Assembly (NCBI RefSeq): GCF_019278565.1
Contig: NZ_CP058988.1
Coordinates: 2,666,001 to 2,730,000 of the forward strand
Source: Cellulophaga sp. HaHa_2_95
GTDB taxonomy: Bacteria; Bacteroidota; Bacteroidia; Flavobacteriales; Flavobacteriaceae
Direction of reading: 5' to 3'
Length of the DNA: 64,000 bases
Shown here: piece by piece, positions 15,091 through 22,534 of the stretch
Layout of the letters: each line of letters starts with the position of its first letter
Numbering within the stretch: position 1 is the stretch's first letter
Translations under genes and position numbers: made by a program
The notes under the pieces: model-generated
What the model was told of the DNA's origin: nothing
The model's input: the letters and a program-made list of their open reading frames with translations, nothing else
Database searches by the model: none

Positions 15091-16479
15091 TTACAAACCA
15101 GCTACTTTTTTTATTTCACCTATAATTTTATCAGCTAAAGCATCAGCTTCTGATTGTGATTTAGCCTCCGTATAAATTCTAATAATAGGCTCTGTATTAG
15201 ATTTACGTAAATGTACCCAGTTCTCAGCGAAATCAATTTTCACACCGTCAATAGTAGTAATCTCTTCCTTTTTATAAGTATCAGCCATGGCAACTAAAAT
15301 AGCATCCACATCTAAGCCAGGGGTCAATTCAATTTTCTTTTTACTCATGAAGTAAGATGGGTAACTAGCTCTCAATTCAGCAACAGTGCCACCTTTTTCT
15401 GCCATTAGCATTAAAAATAAAGCGGTACCTACAAGAGAATCTCTTCCATAATGACTTTCAGGGTAAATAATACCACCATTACCTTCGCCGCCTATAACGG
15501 CATTATTTGCTTTCATTTTGGTTACCACGTTTACCTCTCCAACAGCTGCAGCTTCATAAGTGCCACCATGTTTTTGTGTGATATCTCTAAGCGCTCTAGA
15601 GGAAGATAAGTTTGATACGGTATTTCCTTTAGTTTTTCCTAAGACATAATCAGCACAAGCTACAAGCGTATATTCTTCTCCGAACATTTCACCGTCGTTA
15701 CTAATGAAGGCCAAACGGTCTACATCAGGATCAACTACAATTCCAAAATCCGCTTTTTCTTCTAGTACTAAAGCACAAATATCTCCTAAATGCTCTTTCA
15801 GAGGTTCTGGGTTATGTGGAAAATGTCCCGTAGGGTCACAATATAACTCCACAACTTCTACTCCTAATTCTTTTAAAAGCTTTGGTATGGCAATACCACC
15901 CGTAGAGTTTACACCATCTACTACAACTTTAAATTTTGCAGCTCTAATGGTATCAGCATCTATTAGATCAAGTTCTAAAACTTCATCAATATGAATATCT
16001 ATATAAGAATCATTTCGTGTGATTTCGCCTAAATCATCAACCTCAGAAAAATTGAAATCCTCTTTTTCTGCAATGGCCAAAATCTTAGCCCCTTGTGCTG
16101 CATCTAAAAATTCTCCCTTTTCATTTAGCAATTTTAAAGCATTCCATTGTTTTGGATTGTGACTAGCGGTTAGAATAATACCTCCATCAGCCTCTTCTAA
16201 GGGAACAGCAATTTCAACAGTAGGGGTAGTAGATAAATCTAAATCAATTACATCTATCCCTAAACCTATTAAAGTAGATACTACAATATTCTGAATCATC
16301 TCTCCAGAAATACGAGCATCTCTACCTATAACTACTTTTAATTTATCTTTCTTAGAATATTCTTTTAACCAAATACCATAGGCTGCTGCAAATTTTACCG
16401 CATCAATGGGTGTTAAGTTATCTCCTGGTTTTCCTCCGATTGTACCACGTATTCCTGAAATGGATTTGATTAGTGTCAT
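15091..16479 (-). CDS. glmM: Phosphoglucosamine mutase (phosphohexomutase family)
   Basis: 462 aa. The active-site serine loop TASHNPKQWNALK (phospho-Ser around residue 102), the metal loop DPDVDRLAF, the sugar-binding loop GEGNGG, and the C-terminal phosphate loop RKSNTEPIIRIYTEA are all seen. The N-terminus SISGIRGTIGG is the family start. It interconverts glucosamine-6-P and glucosamine-1-P on the way to UDP-GlcNAc for cell wall and lipid A. A phosphomannomutase role cannot be excluded from sequence; the length is nearer to GlmM. Confidence 0.85.
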   Translation of the reverse strand: MTLIKSISGIRGTIGGKPGDNLTPIDAVKFAAAYGIWLKEYSKKDKLKVVIGRDARISGEMIQNIVVSTLIGLGIDVIDLDLSTTPTVEIAVPLEEADGGIILTASHNPKQWNALKLLNEKGEFLDAAQGAKILAIAEKEDFNFSEVDDLGEITRNDSYIDIHIDEVLELDLIDADTIRAAKFKVVVDGVNSTGGIAIPKLLKELGVEVVELYCDPTGHFPHNPEPLKEHLGDICALVLEEKADFGIVVDPDVDRLAFISNDGEMFGEEYTLVACADYVLGKTKGNTVSNLSSSRALRDITQKHGGTYEAAAVGEVNVVTKMKANNAVIGGEGNGGIIYPESHYGRDSLVGTALFLMLMAEKGGTVAELRASYPSYFMSKKKIELTPGLDVDAILVAMADTYKKEEITTIDGVKIDFAENWVHLRKSNTEPIIRIYTEAKSQSEADALADKIIGEIKKVAGL

Positions 16480-16499
16480 AATTTATTTGAAAATTTTTA

Positions 16500-16507
16500 C
16501 AAATATA
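16500..16507 (-). promoter_or_regulatory. Promoter -7 element for glmM (TATATTTG on the minus strand)
   Basis: It matches TAnnTTTG, 20 bp upstream of the glmM ATG. No good -33 TTG is visible at the expected distance. Confidence 0.5.
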
Positions 16508-16573
16508 AAGGGTTCAGGCTAAATGCTAGACTTCTTATTTGTAAATTCGATAGGAATAGTTTTTCTTCGGTCT

Positions 16574-17158
16574 ATGAATTTTTTAGCACATATTTACCTA
16601 TCATTTGATGATAATGAAATTACTCTTGGAAATTTTATTGCCGATAGTATTCGCGGTAATAAGTACAAGCATTTACCAGAGCGAGTACAAAAAGGGATCA
16701 AATTACATCGATTTATTGATACCTTTACCGATGCACACCCCACGGTTAGAAAAAGCACTAAAAGATTACATGAAAACTATAGCCATTATAGCGGCGTTAT
16801 TGTAGACATTTTTTACGATCATTTTTTAGCAAAAAATTGGGGTACGTATTCTGATGTTCCTTTGGAGCTTTTTGTAGATAATTTCTACGATCTTTTAGAA
16901 GATAATTATGAAATACTTCCAGATACTACTAAACATATGATGCCGTATATGATTGCTGATAATTGGATTTTTAATTACTCAAAACTAGAAGGTATTGGTA
17001 GGGTACTAAATGGTATGAACAGAAGAACAAAAAATAAATCTAAGATGAACTTTGCTATTTTAGATTTAGAACAGCATTATGATGAGTTTGAAAAAGAATT
17101 TACATCCTTTTTTGAGGAGTTAGTTACCTATTCAAAGCAAAAATACATTTCACTATAA
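16574..17158 (+). CDS. acpH: Acyl carrier protein phosphodiesterase-like (AcpH/DUF479)
   Basis: 194 aa from the ATG at 16574, which gives the conserved family start MNFLAHIYLS; the frame is open 17 codons upstream but that part is not family-like. Conserved metal-binding residues typical of this HD-like family are visible: NFIADSIRG, LHRFIDTFTDAHP and DIFYDHFLAKNW. In E. coli AcpH removes the 4'-phosphopantetheine arm from acyl carrier protein. Related Bacteroidota proteins are short and stand next to unrelated genes, as here. The gene is divergent from glmM and 6-21 bp ahead of ggt. Confidence 0.88.
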   Translation: MNFLAHIYLSFDDNEITLGNFIADSIRGNKYKHLPERVQKGIKLHRFIDTFTDAHPTVRKSTKRLHENYSHYSGVIVDIFYDHFLAKNWGTYSDVPLELFVDNFYDLLEDNYEILPDTTKHMMPYMIADNWIFNYSKLEGIGRVLNGMNRRTKNKSKMNFAILDLEQHYDEFEKEFTSFFEELVTYSKQKYISL

Positions 17159-17179
17159 CCCCATATGATACCTGCGACA

Positions 17180-18865
17180 ATGAAGAAATTTTTTCTCCCT
17201 ATTTTAGTCTTGTTTCTTTTTATACAATGTAAAAATCAGCCAGCAAGACCCACCGGACTTGTGGTAGAAAAAGCAATGGTAGTTTCTGCGCGTGAAGAGG
17301 CCTCTAAAGTTGGTGCTGATATTATGGCAAATGGCGGTAATGCTTTTGATGCGATGGTAGGTACACAATTGGCACTAGCGGTAGCATACCCTCGTGCAGG
17401 GAATATCGGTGGAGGTGGTTTTATGGTCTACAGAGAAGTAGACGGTACCATTGGGAGTTTAGATTTTAGAGAAAAAGCGCCAAAATCTGCCCATAGAGAT
17501 ATGTATTTAGATTCCTTAGGGAGTGTTATTATTAACATGAGTACGCTAGGTGCAACTTCTGTAGGGGTTCCTGGATCTGTAGCGGGAATTTTAGAAGTAC
17601 ATAAAAAATTTGGCAAGCTTCCATTAGCGGCTATTTTTGAACCTGTAATTACTATGGCGGAAAATGGCGTTATAGTTACAGCTAAGCAAGCTGATATGTT
17701 GGCGCAATATCGTGAAGTATTTATGGAAGTGAATGGCGATAGTACAAAATTTGGAGCTGTTTATAAGGAAGGTGATATTATTACGTACCCTAAACTAGCC
17801 GCTACCTTACGTACAATTGTTGAAAAAGGGAAAGACGGATTTTATAAAGGAGAAATAGCACAAAAACTGGCTAATTTTATTCAAAAAAACGGAGGCTTCG
17901 TCACTGAAGAAGATTTGGCAAGTTATGATGTAGTTTGGCGTAAGCCCATAGCATTCAACTATAAAGGATTAAAAATTATATCTATGAGTCCACCTAGCAG
18001 TGGCGGTGTTACCATGAATCAAATTTTTGATATGATAGCGCCTTATGATATCGCAACATTCGGACATAATTCTGAAAAAACTATTCAAGTATTCACTGAA
18101 GCTTCTCGGCGAGCTTATGCAGATAGAAATTATTATTTAGGAGATCCTGATTTTGTAGACATTCCGCTAGATGTATTATTAAAGGATAGTTATCTAGAAG
18201 ATCGTATGTCTGATTTTTCTTTTGATAAAGCGACCAAATCATCTGATGTTGCTCATGGAAAAGTGGAGATAGTGGAAAGTATGGAGACCACCCACTACTC
18301 TATTGTAGATGAAGCAGGGAATGCTGTTTCCGTAACAACTACGTTAAATGGTAATTTTGGATCTAAATTATATTGTGATGAATTGGGTTTCTTTTTAAAC
18401 AATGAAATGGATGATTTTAGTTCCAAGGCAGGAGTTCCTAATATGTTTGGTCTTATTGGTGCAGAAGCAAACAATATTCAGCCTGAAAAACGAATGCTAA
18501 GCAGTATGACGCCAACAATTGTAGAAAAAGAAGGTAAACTTTGGATGGTGGTAGGTACTCCTGGAGGTTCTACTATTATAACTGCCGTAGCACAAACCAT
18601 ATTGAATGCCTACGAATTTGATATGAGCATGCAAAATGCTGTAGATGCGCCAAGATTTCATCATCAATGGTTGCCAGATATCGTAACTTTTGAACCGGAA
18701 GGATTTTCGACAGAATTAAAAACATCACTAAAAACAAAAGGCTATTTTATTAATGAAGAACGCACACCAATTATAGGTAAAGTAGATGCTATTAGAGTAC
18801 TTGCGGATGGTAGCCTAGAAGGTGGAGCGGATAAAAGAGGTGATGATACCGCTGTAGGATTTTAG
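17180..18865 (+). CDS. ggt: Gamma-glutamyltransferase (lipoprotein-like precursor)
   Basis: 561 aa from the ATG at 17180 (an alternative ATG lies at 17165). The N-terminus MKKFFLPILVLFLFIQC is a lipoprotein-type signal. The autoprocessing site is visible as TTHYS with the catalytic Thr at about residue 370, followed by the small-subunit core NAVSVTTTLNGNFGS, LNNEMDDFS and the oxyanion/Gly loop TPGGSTI. The enzyme cleaves itself into two subunits and transfers or hydrolyses the gamma-glutamyl group of glutathione and related peptides in the periplasm. It lies a few bases after acpH and 9 bp before the next gene, so it is probably in one transcript with them. Confidence 0.95.
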   Translation: MKKFFLPILVLFLFIQCKNQPARPTGLVVEKAMVVSAREEASKVGADIMANGGNAFDAMVGTQLALAVAYPRAGNIGGGGFMVYREVDGTIGSLDFREKAPKSAHRDMYLDSLGSVIINMSTLGATSVGVPGSVAGILEVHKKFGKLPLAAIFEPVITMAENGVIVTAKQADMLAQYREVFMEVNGDSTKFGAVYKEGDIITYPKLAATLRTIVEKGKDGFYKGEIAQKLANFIQKNGGFVTEEDLASYDVVWRKPIAFNYKGLKIISMSPPSSGGVTMNQIFDMIAPYDIATFGHNSEKTIQVFTEASRRAYADRNYYLGDPDFVDIPLDVLLKDSYLEDRMSDFSFDKATKSSDVAHGKVEIVESMETTHYSIVDEAGNAVSVTTTLNGNFGSKLYCDELGFFLNNEMDDFSSKAGVPNMFGLIGAEANNIQPEKRMLSSMTPTIVEKEGKLWMVVGTPGGSTIITAVAQTILNAYEFDMSMQNAVDAPRFHHQWLPDIVTFEPEGFSTELKTSLKTKGYFINEERTPIIGKVDAIRVLADGSLEGGADKRGDDTAVGF

Positions 18866-18874
18866 ACTAATTAT

Positions 18875-19588
18875 ATGAAGAGATTATTGAAAGGAGTTCT
18901 AAAAGCTGTTCTAGTGCTTTTAGGACTGTTGATTGCAATTTTTGTTGTGGTATATTTTGTATATAATGAAAAGGTTCCGGAAGGCAAAAATACCCAAGAG
19001 GCAGATGCTTTAGCTTATAAGATGCTCAATGCAATAAATAAAGCAGCGTATCAAGATACAAGATACTTAGAGTGGTCTTTTGCAGGAGGTAATCATAGGT
19101 ATACATGGGACAAAGAAGTAGGTCATGTAACCGTTATTTGGGCGCAATACAAGGTTTTATTGAACTTAAATACGCCTGCTTTGAGTGAAGTTTTTGAAAA
19201 TGGAGCAAAAGTTATTGGTACGGAAAAAACAAAGTTGGTAACCACGGCCACAGATTATTTTAACAATGATTCTTTTTGGTTGGTTGCACCTTTTAAAATT
19301 TTTGATGAAGGCACAAGCAGAAGCTTAGTAACTTTAGATGATGGGACACAAGGCTTAATGATTACCTATAATTCTGGAGGTACCACTCCTGGAGATTCTT
19401 ATGTCTGGAAATTAAAAGAAAACGGAATGCCTACAAGCTACAAAATGTGGGTGAAAATTATTCCTATTGGCGGTTTAGAAGCCACTTGGGATAATTGGAA
19501 AACTATGGAAAATGGTGTTCTTTTGCCTACTTCTCATAAAATTGGTCCTGTATCATTAAGTATGGGAGAAGTTAGGGCGTACAATTAA
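18875..19588 (+). CDS. Membrane-anchored protein of unknown function
   Basis: 237 aa. One N-terminal membrane segment (VLKAVLVLLGLLIAIFVVVYFVY) is followed by a soluble periplasmic domain of about 205 residues. That domain is rich in Trp, with several aromatic pairs (YLEWSF, RYTWDKE, VTVIWAQ, YVWKLKE, ATWDNWKTM), suggesting a beta-barrel or lipocalin-like fold. No catalytic motif is recognised. It starts 9 bp after ggt and is followed 5 bp later by a tiny basic protein, so it belongs to the ggt transcript. Confidence 0.7.
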   Translation: MKRLLKGVLKAVLVLLGLLIAIFVVVYFVYNEKVPEGKNTQEADALAYKMLNAINKAAYQDTRYLEWSFAGGNHRYTWDKEVGHVTVIWAQYKVLLNLNTPALSEVFENGAKVIGTEKTKLVTTATDYFNNDSFWLVAPFKIFDEGTSRSLVTLDDGTQGLMITYNSGGTTPGDSYVWKLKENGMPTSYKMWVKIIPIGGLEATWDNWKTMENGVLLPTSHKIGPVSLSMGEVRAYN

Positions 19589-19593
19589 AACTT

Positions 19594-19746
19594 ATGTCAA
19601 AAAAAGGAAAAGAAAAAAATACAAAGAATAAAGCGAAACATACCAAGCTTATGAATCGTAAAATTAATAAGCTCCGGGACGAGAAAGAAGCACGTAAGCA
19701 ACGACTTAAAGAAATTCAGCAATCAGCGAAGAAACCTATAGAGTAA
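19594..19746 (+). CDS. Small, highly basic 50-residue protein of unknown function
   Basis: An ATG at 19594 opens a 51-codon frame ending in TAA at 19744-19746. Roughly half of the residues are Lys or Arg, mixed with Glu, Asn and Gln, giving a probable charged helix (MNRKINKLRDEKEARKQRL in the middle). It begins 5 bp after the preceding stop. Composition suggests nucleic-acid or ribosome binding, but this is inference. No domain is recognised. The frame could be chance, but spacing and codon use resemble its neighbours. Confidence 0.55.
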   Translation: MSKKGKEKNTKNKAKHTKLMNRKINKLRDEKEARKQRLKEIQQSAKKPIE

Positions 19747-19835
19747 TTAATTACCACAAAAGAAGAGGTCTTTGTGAATATGATTTCTATTCCACTATTT
19801 GTACTTAGTTTTACTTTTTAATTTAGCGCTATATT

Positions 19836-20117
19836 ATGTTTAAGACAAATACATATTTCGAAGAAAAGGTTGTTTCCATTGCTTTTAAAAATTCAGAAGG
19901 CAGAGCTACAGTTGGAGTAATGGCTCCTGGAGCTTATACGTTCGGAACGACAACAGTAGAATATATGACGGTAATTTCGGGCAGTATGGAAGTAAAATTA
20001 AAAAACGCAACAGTTTGGAGCACCTATACTCCTTACCAAACGTTTAAAGTGGATGCCAATAGTTCTTTTGATGTGAAAGTGACAGAAGATACTTCGTATA
20101 AGTGTGTTTATGAATAG
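19836..20117 (+). CDS. ppnP: Pyrimidine/purine nucleoside phosphorylase PpnP (DUF1255, cupin)
   Basis: 93 aa, the exact family size. Family landmarks are visible: NTYFEEKVVSIAF at the N-terminus, TVGVMAPGAYTF, EYMTVISGSMEV, and the C-terminal TSYKCVYE. E. coli PpnP splits diverse nucleosides to free base and ribose-1-phosphate in the cytoplasm. The protein is a single-domain cupin. Its 3' end is only 6 bp from the convergent regulator gene; no terminator is visible in between. Confidence 0.93.
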   Translation: MFKTNTYFEEKVVSIAFKNSEGRATVGVMAPGAYTFGTTTVEYMTVISGSMEVKLKNATVWSTYTPYQTFKVDANSSFDVKVTEDTSYKCVYE

Positions 20118-20123
20118 GGGATT

Positions 20124-20882
20124 CTAGTTCTGAACCCGTAACTGGCTTTTTAGTTCTTCCATAGATTCTTGTAATTGTCTTAATAGGCCTGTTTCTGTGG
20201 TTGCATCTACACCAAAAGTAATCTTACTATTAACCTGCCAAATTTCTTGAATTTGAAAAGGTTTGATTTCATAAGGCGGATAGTTTTCGTTTAAAGAAAC
20301 TAAAGTAACATTATTCGAGTTTGGTTTTTTAATTACTTTTTTCACCAAAACGGCATCTTGAAGTACTACTACATAAATTTTGTTAGGCGTAACATCATCA
20401 ATATGTTCAATAGCTTTTGCGAGTACCCACTCCCCTGGTCTTAAATTTGGCAACATACTGTCTCCTTCTACTTGAAAACCTCTGTAGGTAGCATTTCTAA
20501 ATTCAGGTATAGGCAAATCAAATGCTGGTAATTGTTGATACCAACTTGTATCAGCAATATTTTGTGGATAACCGGCTGCTGCTTTAGCATTCACTAAAAC
20601 CATATTTTCGCGATCTGCAGAATCTACAGTAACTACTTTAGGAATTACACTGGTATGAGAAGTTTCTATATATTTAGAATCACTTTCTCCAAACAACCAC
20701 AACGGATTAATTTTAAATTGCTTTAAAAGCTCTGTAACGACTTTACCAGAAAGCTTGGTTCTTCCGCGTTCTATATCTGCCGTAGTGTTAGAAACACCAA
20801 TCAAAGCCGCAAATTCAGCTTGCGTGAAACCTAAGTCTCTCCTAATTTCTATAAAGCGTTTCAGGGTAATTTCGTTTTCCAT
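20124..20882 (-). CDS. LexA/CI-like repressor: XRE helix-turn-helix plus S24 self-cleavage domain
   Basis: 252 aa from the ATG at 20880-20882. Residues ~6-60 are a Cro/CI-type HTH (LGFTQAEFAALIGVSNTT, ERGRTKLS). The C-terminal half is an S24/LexA-like peptidase: possible cleavage site Ala103-Gly104 in AKAAAGYPQ, nucleophile Ser142 in VEGDSMLPNL, general-base Lys181 in AVLVKKVIKK. The Ala-Gly to Ser distance (39) is close to LexA. The last ~30 residues may form a coiled coil (LLRQLQESMEELKSQL). The gene is divergent from a radical-SAM repair-type gene, and its own -33 TTG lies inside operator dyad O1, so autorepression is likely. By analogy with LexA and CI it should be inactivated by RecA-stimulated self-cleavage on DNA damage; this is inference. 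Confidence 0.88.
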   Translation of the reverse strand: MENEITLKRFIEIRRDLGFTQAEFAALIGVSNTTADIERGRTKLSGKVVTELLKQFKINPLWLFGESDSKYIETSHTSVIPKVVTVDSADRENMVLVNAKAAAGYPQNIADTSWYQQLPAFDLPIPEFRNATYRGFQVEGDSMLPNLRPGEWVLAKAIEHIDDVTPNKIYVVVLQDAVLVKKVIKKPNSNNVTLVSLNENYPPYEIKPFQIQEIWQVNSKITFGVDATTETGLLRQLQESMEELKSQLRVQN

Positions 20883-20900
20883 AATCCTTTCGTAATAAGC

Positions 20901-20929
20901 CAAATATACGCAATTTGGATATAATCCAA
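20901..20929 (-). promoter_or_regulatory. Promoter of the S24 repressor gene (-33 TTG, 18 bp, -7 TATATTTG)
   Basis: On the minus strand, TTG (plus coordinates 20929-20927) is followed after 18 bp by TATATTTG (20908-20901). The ATG at 20882 follows 18 bp later. The -33 TTG is part of dyad O1. Confidence 0.65.
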
Positions 20930-20930
20930 A
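20914..20930. promoter_or_regulatory. Operator-like dyad O1
   Basis: TTTGGAT-ATA-ATCCAAA: perfect 7-bp arms with a 3-bp spacer. It overlaps the -33 element of the repressor's own promoter. Confidence 0.65.
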
Positions 20931-20936
20931 ATATTT

Positions 20937-20953
20937 TATGGAAAAATTCCATA
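20937..20953. promoter_or_regulatory. Operator-like dyad O2
   Basis: TATGGAA-AAA-TTCCATA: perfect 7-bp arms with a 3-bp spacer, the same architecture as O1 (GGA...TCC core). It covers the -33 region (TTC at 20947-20949) of the radical-SAM promoter. Confidence 0.65.
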
Positions 20954-20977
20954 TTTAGGAATATTTCCATAATTTTG
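20947..20977 (+). promoter_or_regulatory. Promoter of the radical-SAM operon (-33-like TTC, 20 bp, -7 TAATTTTG)
   Basis: TAATTTTG at 20970-20977 matches TAnnTTTG. The expected -33 position carries TTC in place of TTG, a weak promoter by this criterion. A start near 20983 would leave a leader of about 15 nt before the ATG at 20998. Dyads O2 and O3 occupy the promoter, so bound repressor would block RNA polymerase. Confidence 0.55.
20955..20971. promoter_or_regulatory. Operator-like dyad O3
   Basis: TTAGGAA-TAT-TTCCATA: the GGAA/TTCC core is symmetric and two outer positions mismatch. It lies between the -33 and -7 elements of the radical-SAM promoter, touching the -7 box. A further half-site TTTGGA follows at 20974-20979. 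Confidence 0.6.
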
Positions 20978-20997
20978 GAGTAATTACAATTTGAACT

Positions 20998-22260
20998 ATG
21001 TCTTTCGAAAGAATAAAAGAAAAATTAAATATTTTGGCCGATGCGGCAAAGTACGATGTCTCGTGCTCTAGTAGTGGAAGTACTAGGGGGAATAAAAATA
21101 AAGGTCTCGGTGATAGTACGGGTATGGGTATTTGTCATACCTATACGGAAGATGGGCGTTGTGTGTCGCTCTTGAAGATATTGCTCACTAATCATTGCAT
21201 TTTTGATTGTGCCTATTGTGTGACCAGAAAAAGCAATGATATAAAAAGAGCCGCTTTTAAAATTCAAGAAGCCGTAGATCTTACTATTAATTTTTACCGC
21301 CGTAATTATATAGAGGGACTTTTTTTGAGCTCAGGAATTTTTAAAAGTCCTGATTATACCATGGAGCGTTTGGTGGCCGTGGCTAAGAAATTAAGATTAG
21401 AAGAGAATTTTAACGGTTATATTCATCTTAAATCTATTCCTGGAGCAAGTGATGAATTAATGTATGAAGCTGGCTTATATGCAGACCGATTATCAGTGAA
21501 TATAGAGGTGCCAACCATTTCTGGTTTAAAATTATTAGCTCCAGATAAAAAGCACGAAGACTTTACGAAGCCCATGTTAAAAGTCAAGAACGAAATTCTG
21601 ATTTACAAAGCGGAAAAAAAGATTACTAAAAGCACGCCAATATATGCTCCTGCGGGCCAAAGTACACAAATGATTATAGGTGCCACAGGAGAATCAGACA
21701 AAGATATTATGTACTCGGCAACACATTATTACAAAAACTACAACATGAAACGGGTGTATTATTCAGGCTATGTACCCGTCGCAGATGATAGTAGGCTCCC
21801 GGCTATAGGTTCACAAGTACCTATGCTGCGCGAAAATAGATTGTATCAGACAGATTGGTTGCTTCGTTTTTATGGCTTTGGTGTTAAAGAAATTTTGAAT
21901 GATACGCATCCAAATTTAGATATAGATGTGGATCCTAAATTAAGTTGGGCTTTGCGTAATTTGTCACAGTTTCCTATAGATGTAAATACTGCAGAACCTA
22001 GAATGCTAGCAAGAATTCCCGGTTTAGGAATGAATTCTGTATATAAAATTATTAATGCTAGAAAATATAGAAAACTAACATTTGACCATCTTAAGAAAAT
22101 TGGAGTAGCCTTAAACCGGGCTAAATATTTTATGGTATGTAGTGGTAATGATTGTGCTCATAAGGATTTGCAAGCCATTCAAATAAAAGGATTAATTCTT
22201 CAAAATTCTCAGGGAAAGTTCAGGAATAATTATAGCTCACAATTATCCTTATTCAATTAG
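20998..22260 (+). CDS. Putative DNA modification/repair radical SAM protein (rSAM_link_UDG type) with helix-hairpin-helix
   Basis: 420 aa. The radical-SAM cluster motif CX3CX2C is at C67, C71, C74 (NHCIFDCAYCVTRK). The end of the core carries a helix-hairpin-helix DNA-binding region (around residues 325-380: VNTAEPRMLARIPGLGMNSV, then FDHLKKIGVALNRAKYF). This matches the family TIGR03916, named for its linkage with a uracil-DNA-glycosylase-like partner; its reaction is not established. The partner-family gene (TIGR03915/DUF4130) follows at 22535. The protein binds [4Fe-4S] and S-adenosylmethionine and probably acts on DNA. Expression is likely repressed by the divergent S24 regulator. Confidence 0.9.
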   Translation: MSFERIKEKLNILADAAKYDVSCSSSGSTRGNKNKGLGDSTGMGICHTYTEDGRCVSLLKILLTNHCIFDCAYCVTRKSNDIKRAAFKIQEAVDLTINFYRRNYIEGLFLSSGIFKSPDYTMERLVAVAKKLRLEENFNGYIHLKSIPGASDELMYEAGLYADRLSVNIEVPTISGLKLLAPDKKHEDFTKPMLKVKNEILIYKAEKKITKSTPIYAPAGQSTQMIIGATGESDKDIMYSATHYYKNYNMKRVYYSGYVPVADDSRLPAIGSQVPMLRENRLYQTDWLLRFYGFGVKEILNDTHPNLDIDVDPKLSWALRNLSQFPIDVNTAEPRMLARIPGLGMNSVYKIINARKYRKLTFDHLKKIGVALNRAKYFMVCSGNDCAHKDLQAIQIKGLILQNSQGKFRNNYSSQLSLFN

Positions 22261-22266
22261 TTCAAA

Positions 22267-22497
22267 ATGAGCGCAACCAAACCAACCATAGCAAACCTCG
22301 GAAGTATGAAACAATCATGGTCTTCTCTAGAAAAAAGACGAAATACAATTCTAAATATTGGATATGGCATGATTGCATTTAAAAGCAGCCTAAAAAGGGC
22401 TCTTAGAAAGAAGTTTAATAGCTTGTTTTTTCGGAGAAATGCACCAGAAAATAGCATCGATGATGCAGTGATAAAAGAAAGGGATAGTCCCGTTTAG
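22267..22497 (+). CDS. Possible small basic protein inside the radical-SAM operon
   Basis: 76 codons from an ATG 6 bp after the radical-SAM stop to TAG at 22497, 37 bp before the DUF4130 gene. The product is basic (KRALRKKF, FFRRN), with no recognised domain. A frame of 66 codons also exists on the other strand, so coding by chance is possible. Its favour is the operon-like spacing on both sides and an otherwise unexplained 274-bp gap. It may be a poorly conserved accessory protein. Confidence 0.42.
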   Translation: MSATKPTIANLGSMKQSWSSLEKRRNTILNIGYGMIAFKSSLKRALRKKFNSLFFRRNAPENSIDDAVIKERDSPV

Positions 22498-22534
22498 TAG
22501 GTTCCAAGTCAGAATATAAAATAAATTATATAGT

